From positions 1-45,412 of the IMG/VR virus record IMGVR_UViG_3300010375_000026: a stretch of DNA of 45,412 nt. One strand, 5' to 3'. Shown piece by piece: positions 42,255-45,412 of the stretch. Under the pieces are notes generated by a model. It had not been told where the DNA came from and searched no databases. It worked only from the letters and a program-made list of their open reading frames with translations. Position 1 is the stretch's first letter. The number at the start of each line of letters is the position of its first letter. This stretch comes from a virus. A program made the position numbers and the translations under genes.

Positions 42255-42282
42255 ATTGTAGCCAGAGTGCAGCCGGTGTCAA
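42255..42282 (-). promoter_or_regulatory. integrase promoter (sigma-70)
   Basis: On the minus strand TTGACA (42282-42277), a 16-base spacer and TACAAT (42260-42255) lead into the integrase start at 42228. The -10 box overlaps an arm-type TTGTAGCC site and the -35 box overlaps the tRNA D-arm remnant, so bound integrase would block its own promoter. Confidence 0.8.
42256..42274. repeat. integrase arm-type sites, right side
   Basis: TTGTAGCC (42256-42263) and GTGCAGCC (42267-42274) repeat the spacing and sequence of the left cluster at 405-422 (TGTAGCCAGA, then TGTAGCCG). They lie inside the integrase promoter. Confidence 0.6.
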
Positions 42283-42331
42283 TGGATAGAGTTCGAGGCG
42301 CCCGCGTAGCAAGGCGAAGCGGGCGGCGATT
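42279..42331. repeat. tRNA D-arm remnant plus 39-base hairpin insert
   Basis: TCAATGGATAGAGT (42279-42292) is identical to bases 249-262 of the tRNA gene. In the tRNA the att core follows directly; here a 39-base insert (42293-42331) comes between. The insert holds a perfect CGCCCGC/GCGGGCG hairpin, and GCGCCCG within it equals the tRNA 5' acceptor strand. Confidence 0.7.
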
Positions 42332-42385
42332 TACTGCCCTCCGAAGGCAGGGGTTGCTGGTTCGATCCCAGCCGGGCGCGCCAAG
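42332..42385 (+). repeat. attR: right att site core (54-bp direct repeat)
   Basis: An exact copy of 262-315: the anticodon arm, T-arm and 3' acceptor strand of tRNA-Arg plus CCA and two further bases. This is the displaced 3' end of the original host gene and does not by itself form a tRNA. Confidence 0.95.
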
Positions 42386-42624
42386 CCTGCCTGATTCCAG
42401 GCACCGAACTTCCCGATCCGTTTGTCCCGAATTCGCTGAAGCGCTGAATTGCGCGATCGGCTGAGTCCGTATGGCTCTCGATATCGCGTCGTCTCGTCAG
42501 CTCCGTGGCATCCACCGCCCGTTTCCCGCGCCGGTTCGCTGCCGCGCCGTCATGCGAGAATTCCCCACCGACAACTCCAAGCGTCGATCGCGGCGGCCGT
42601 CCGCGCATCGCGCCGACTCTCCCG
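42386..42624. other. host intergenic stretch, no gene seen
   Basis: No supported gene. Open frames run through it into the next gene but show no protein-like pattern or ribosome binding site. Confidence 0.4.
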
Positions 42625-44211
42625 ATGGCAGCCATCCCGTCTCTCCCGAGCGCACGCGATGCCCGCGCGCTGACCGATGCGCAGCAGGCGCTCCTCACGC
42701 GCCTGCTCGCCTATTCCCCCGACGACCCGCACGCCCTGCTGCCCTACAGCCGCCGCCTCGCCGAAGCGGAAGGCTGGACGCATGCGCACGCATTGGCCGT
42801 GATCGACGAATACAAGCGCTTCGCGTTTCTCGCGCAGGCAGCCGGACACCCGGTCACACCGTCGATCGCGGTCGATGCCGCATGGCATTTCCACCTGCAA
42901 TACACGCTCGAATACTGGGACGTGTTCTGCGCCGGCGTGCTGCGCGCGCCGCTGCATCACATGCCCGGCACCGGCGCGCCGGACGAAGCCGCCGTGTACG
43001 CGCGGTGCTACCAGGACACGCTCGACAGCTATCGCCGCCTGTTCGGCTGCGAACCGCCCGCGTCGATCTGGCCGCGTCCCGAACCTCGACCCACCGACGC
43101 CGGAACACCGCACACGAATGCAACGAAGGCAGCGCCAGGCACGAACAGGCCGACGGAACCGCCGTCCGCCGCCATTCCGGCAGGCCGCCGCATCTGGCGC
43201 GACCGCCTGCCGAAGGCCATCGTGCCGGCCGCCGCCGCGAGCGTCATCGCGACCGCCGCATCGGCGCGCGATTTCGATGTCCTGAACTACACGGGGCCGC
43301 AGTTTCTCGCGTTCTATCTGCCGGTCTGCATCGTCGCGCTGCTGCTGATCGTGGTGCTGCAGCAGATCGAATACCGCTGCCGGCGCCGACGCGCACAAGC
43401 CTTCTCGTCGGTCTTGACGGCCGAGGAGGCCGCCTATCTGATGGGCGACGAATCGCGGGCCGTGCAGGTCGCGACGCTGTCGCTCGTTCAGGCGGGCGCG
43501 ATCGACCTGTCGATGGGCGGGCGGATGGGCGCGCGCGTGCGCAGCGTCGATCCGACGCGGGGTGGTGCGTATGCGGACGAGTGCGCGTGGCTGGCCGCGC
43601 TACCGGACGGCGAGGCCAGCTTCGGCGCGTTTCGTCAGTTGCTTGCGCGACGCGTGTCCGATTACGCGAACGCGCTGCGCGGGCGTAGGGGCGCGTGGCT
43701 GTGGGAAGCGGGCGAGATGCGGGCAGCACGAATGGGTTCGCGCGCGATCGCGCTGGCCGTGCTCGGCACGGGCGCGGCGAAACTCGCGGTCGGGCTGAGC
43801 CGCGGACGGCCGGTGCTGCTGCTCGTGATCAGCATGGCCGTGTTTGCAATCGCGTACCGGATCGTCACGCGACGCCTGACGGGATTCGGGCGCGGCGGCC
43901 TGACGGTCGGTGCGAGAGCTGCGCTCGCCGAACACCAGCGCGCACGCCGTGACGAGCCCGATTCACCGGACGCGGTGCTATGGGCAACCGCATTGTTCGG
44001 CGCGGGCGCGCTGGCCGGCACCGCGTGGGCCGCGCATTCGATGGCGCTGATGGAGCCGCCGCCGGTGCCGCCCATGGCCGCGCGCGGCGGCGGCTCGTCC
44101 GGTTCCACGTCCAGCTCCTCCGACTCGAGCTCGAATTGCTCGTCGTCGAGTTCATGCAGCTCCAGCTCGTGCAGCTCGAGCAGTTGCGGCGGGTGTTCGT
44201 CGAGCAGCTGA
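42625..44211 (+). CDS. GRDP-like / TIGR04222-like membrane protein with Ser/Cys-rich tail
   Basis: A 528-residue host protein. Residues about 55-142 resemble the glycine-rich-domain-protein-like (GRDP) domain, with the motif VDAAWHFHLQYTLEYW at 83-98. A membrane span (about residues 222-245) follows, then a region like TIGR04222 with two further hydrophobic stretches. The last 45 residues are almost only Ser, Cys and Gly, as reported for TIGR04222 proteins. Function unknown. ATG 42625 is chosen because the protein pattern starts there; no clear ribosome binding site is visible. It converges with the next gene. Confidence 0.8.
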   Translation: MAAIPSLPSARDARALTDAQQALLTRLLAYSPDDPHALLPYSRRLAEAEGWTHAHALAVIDEYKRFAFLAQAAGHPVTPSIAVDAAWHFHLQYTLEYWDVFCAGVLRAPLHHMPGTGAPDEAAVYARCYQDTLDSYRRLFGCEPPASIWPRPEPRPTDAGTPHTNATKAAPGTNRPTEPPSAAIPAGRRIWRDRLPKAIVPAAAASVIATAASARDFDVLNYTGPQFLAFYLPVCIVALLLIVVLQQIEYRCRRRRAQAFSSVLTAEEAAYLMGDESRAVQVATLSLVQAGAIDLSMGGRMGARVRSVDPTRGGAYADECAWLAALPDGEASFGAFRQLLARRVSDYANALRGRRGAWLWEAGEMRAARMGSRAIALAVLGTGAAKLAVGLSRGRPVLLLVISMAVFAIAYRIVTRRLTGFGRGGLTVGARAALAEHQRARRDEPDSPDAVLWATALFGAGALAGTAWAAHSMALMEPPPVPPMAARGGGSSGSTSSSSDSSSNCSSSSSCSSSSCSSSSCGGCSSSS

Positions 44212-44238
44212 CGCACGAAGCTCCGTGCGCGGCCATCG

Positions 44239-45412
44239 TCAATCGATCGCGGCGTCCGCGATCGCCGTTTCCGGCGCGCTGGCGCCAATCTCCATGTCCG
44301 CCGCGTCGATGATCGCGACCCAGTCGAATGCGGGCATCGCGGCCAGCTGGTCGGCGGTGGCCGCATACTCCTGCGCCGACGTACTCAGGTAGCGCAGCCG
44401 CTCCGTCCACTCGGGCAACGGTCCGGGCGACGTCGTCAGCACGACGCTCAGCAGATCGCGCTCGCCACGCGCCGCGACGATGCGCAGCGCGGCCTGCACG
44501 CGTTCGGCGTCGCCGGCGGCGTCGAGGATCAGCGCACCGGGAATCGGCGCATCCCGCGGCGGCAACCGCACCGCCGTGCCTTCACGTTCGGCGCACATCC
44601 GGTAGATCTCGCGAATCAGCGGCAGCCGCGCCTGCAGCGCGTCGTGCTTGCGCACGCGTGCCTGCGCGGTACGCGCGATCCGCCGGCGCAGCGCCGGCTG
44701 CGTGACCACGCGCTCGAGCGCGTCGTCCCAGGCGTGCGCGGTATCGCCGGCAAGCAATGCGTCGTCGCCGTCGGTCAGCGTGATGCGCAGGGCCGGCCGG
44801 TCGCTCGCGACGACGGCGATGCCGGCGGCCGCGAATTCCTGCCGCTGGATCACGCTGGCCGCGCCGTCGTCGGTATCCGCGAGCGGCATCAGCGCGACGT
44901 CCCAGTCGAGCGCGCGCAATTGCTGCGCGTAGGCGCGGTATCCGTCGGGCGCGGGCCGGAACTCGGCCGCCGGATGATCCACCCAGCCGGCCGGTACCTG
45001 GGCGCCGAGGAACTGCACGGCGATGCGGCCGGCATGACGCTCGCAAAGCGCGCGCAGCGCGGCGTCCACCGGCGCGAAGTTGGCCGGCAGCAGCGATGCG
45101 CCGGCGACGCCGATCGTCACGCGTGCATCGCCGCGTGCGGGCACCGCGCGCAGGAACAGGTCGAGATCGACGCTGTCGGGCAGCACGAACACGTTCGGAT
45201 TCCACGGCCGGTACTGGCGTGCGAGATCCGGCGTCGGGACGATGATCGCGTGCGCATTGCCGAGCGTGAACGCGATGCCGGTCCACGTCGAGTCGGCCTG
45301 CGTCGTCGGCTGCGCGGCGAGCGGAAGATCGGTCGCGTAGATCACGGGCTTGTCGAACTCGAAGATCGCGCTCAGCGCCTTGAGCGGCAGCAGGCCCGGC
45401 GTGTGGCGATCG
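44239..45412 (-). CDS. glycosyltransferase family protein, 5' end cut by window
   Basis: At least 390 residues, still open at the window edge, so the true start lies beyond 45412. Segments such as HAIIVPTPDLARQY, FVLPDSVDLDLF and, later, EFAAAGIAVVASDRPALR fit the sugar-nucleotide-binding half of group 1 (GT-B) glycosyltransferases. The C-terminal 100 residues look like a separate alpha/beta domain. Substrate unknown; such genes usually act in surface polysaccharide or glycoprotein synthesis. Strong Burkholderia-like codon bias. Confidence 0.75.
   Translation of the reverse strand, partial: DRHTPGLLPLKALSAIFEFDKPVIYATDLPLAAQPTTQADSTWTGIAFTLGNAHAIIVPTPDLARQYRPWNPNVFVLPDSVDLDLFLRAVPARGDARVTIGVAGASLLPANFAPVDAALRALCERHAGRIAVQFLGAQVPAGWVDHPAAEFRPAPDGYRAYAQQLRALDWDVALMPLADTDDGAASVIQRQEFAAAGIAVVASDRPALRITLTDGDDALLAGDTAHAWDDALERVVTQPALRRRIARTAQARVRKHDALQARLPLIREIYRMCAEREGTAVRLPPRDAPIPGALILDAAGDAERVQAALRIVAARGERDLLSVVLTTSPGPLPEWTERLRYLSTSAQEYAATADQLAAMPAFDWVAIIDAADMEIGASAPETAIADAAID

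Larger units (their letters stand above)
262..42385. mobile_element. T7-like (phiKMV-type) prophage integrated in tRNA-Arg
   Basis: The element is bounded by a 54-bp direct repeat (262-315 and 42332-42385), giving a 42,070-bp unit. It encodes an integrase, single-subunit RNA polymerase, replication proteins, portal, capsid, tail tubular proteins, internal virion proteins, fibre, terminases and lysis proteins. All genes but the integrase lie on the plus strand. The RNA polymerase gene lies after the replication genes and before the virion genes, and primase and helicase are separate; both are phiKMV-group traits known from the family. Two virion/replication genes carry in-frame stops, so it may be defective. 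Confidence 0.95.

Noticed and set aside
42471-43688. 405-codon frame overlapping the host membrane-protein gene
   Set aside because: It is Arg/Ala-rich sequence typical of a wrong frame in GC-rich DNA; the frame starting at 42625 has domain motifs and membrane spans.

Overview
The window is GC-rich chromosomal DNA that looks like Burkholderia (or a close relative) carrying a complete-looking 42,070-bp prophage inside a tRNA-Arg(CCG) gene. The genus is inferred from base and codon composition and the style of the flanking genes; no database search was possible. The prophage is unusual because it is T7-like (Autographiviridae type, closest in layout to the phiKMV group), a lineage best known for strictly lytic phages. 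It carries its own single-subunit RNA polymerase and also a tyrosine integrase, arm-type sites and a 54-bp att duplication.

Layout. 1-237 is host flank. 238-313 is an intact tRNA-Arg whose 3' part (262-315) is one att core; the other copy is at 42332-42385. 316-2056 is a gene-poor left leader with arm-type integrase sites, a series of sigma-70-like promoters sharing GGCAGTTGACA, one putative phage-RNAP promoter, inverted repeats and a terminator-like hairpin. 2057-6551 is a tightly overlapping run of small early genes, almost all of unknown function. 6551-16471 is the replication module: primase, helicase, family A DNA polymerase, ssDNA-binding protein, 5'-3' exonuclease, endonuclease VII, metallophosphoesterase, MazG-like protein, dNMP kinase and ATP-dependent DNA ligase. 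The T7-like RNA polymerase (16472-18931) sits between replication and structural genes, as in phiKMV. 19011-37356 is the virion module: portal, scaffold, capsid, tail tubular A and B, internal virion proteins and fibre. 37365-41190 holds DNA packaging and lysis (holin candidate, terminases, SAR lysozyme, nested spanins). The integrase (41191-42228) is the only minus-strand phage gene. 42386-45412 is host DNA: a GRDP-like/TIGR04222-like membrane protein and a truncated glycosyltransferase.

How it works together. Host polymerase would start at the left promoters. The phage RNAP would then read four copies of a distinctive motif (TCATGACCCTAAGCAGAC core) placed at the left end, just after the RNAP gene, before the capsid gene and before the fibre gene. 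No repressor gene is recognisable, so how lysogeny is held is open; the inverted repeats in the left leader are the best operator candidates.

Two core genes are interrupted by single in-frame stop codons with the reading frame otherwise perfect: TAA in the ssDNA-binding protein (11438-11440) and TAG in the portal (21003-21005). Either the prophage is defective in this strain, or these stops are read through or are sequencing errors. Further points: the helicase seems to start at a non-standard codon, the gp16-like ejection protein carries an HExxH zincin motif beside its transglycosylase domain, and a small early protein shares a short segment with the integrase N-terminus.
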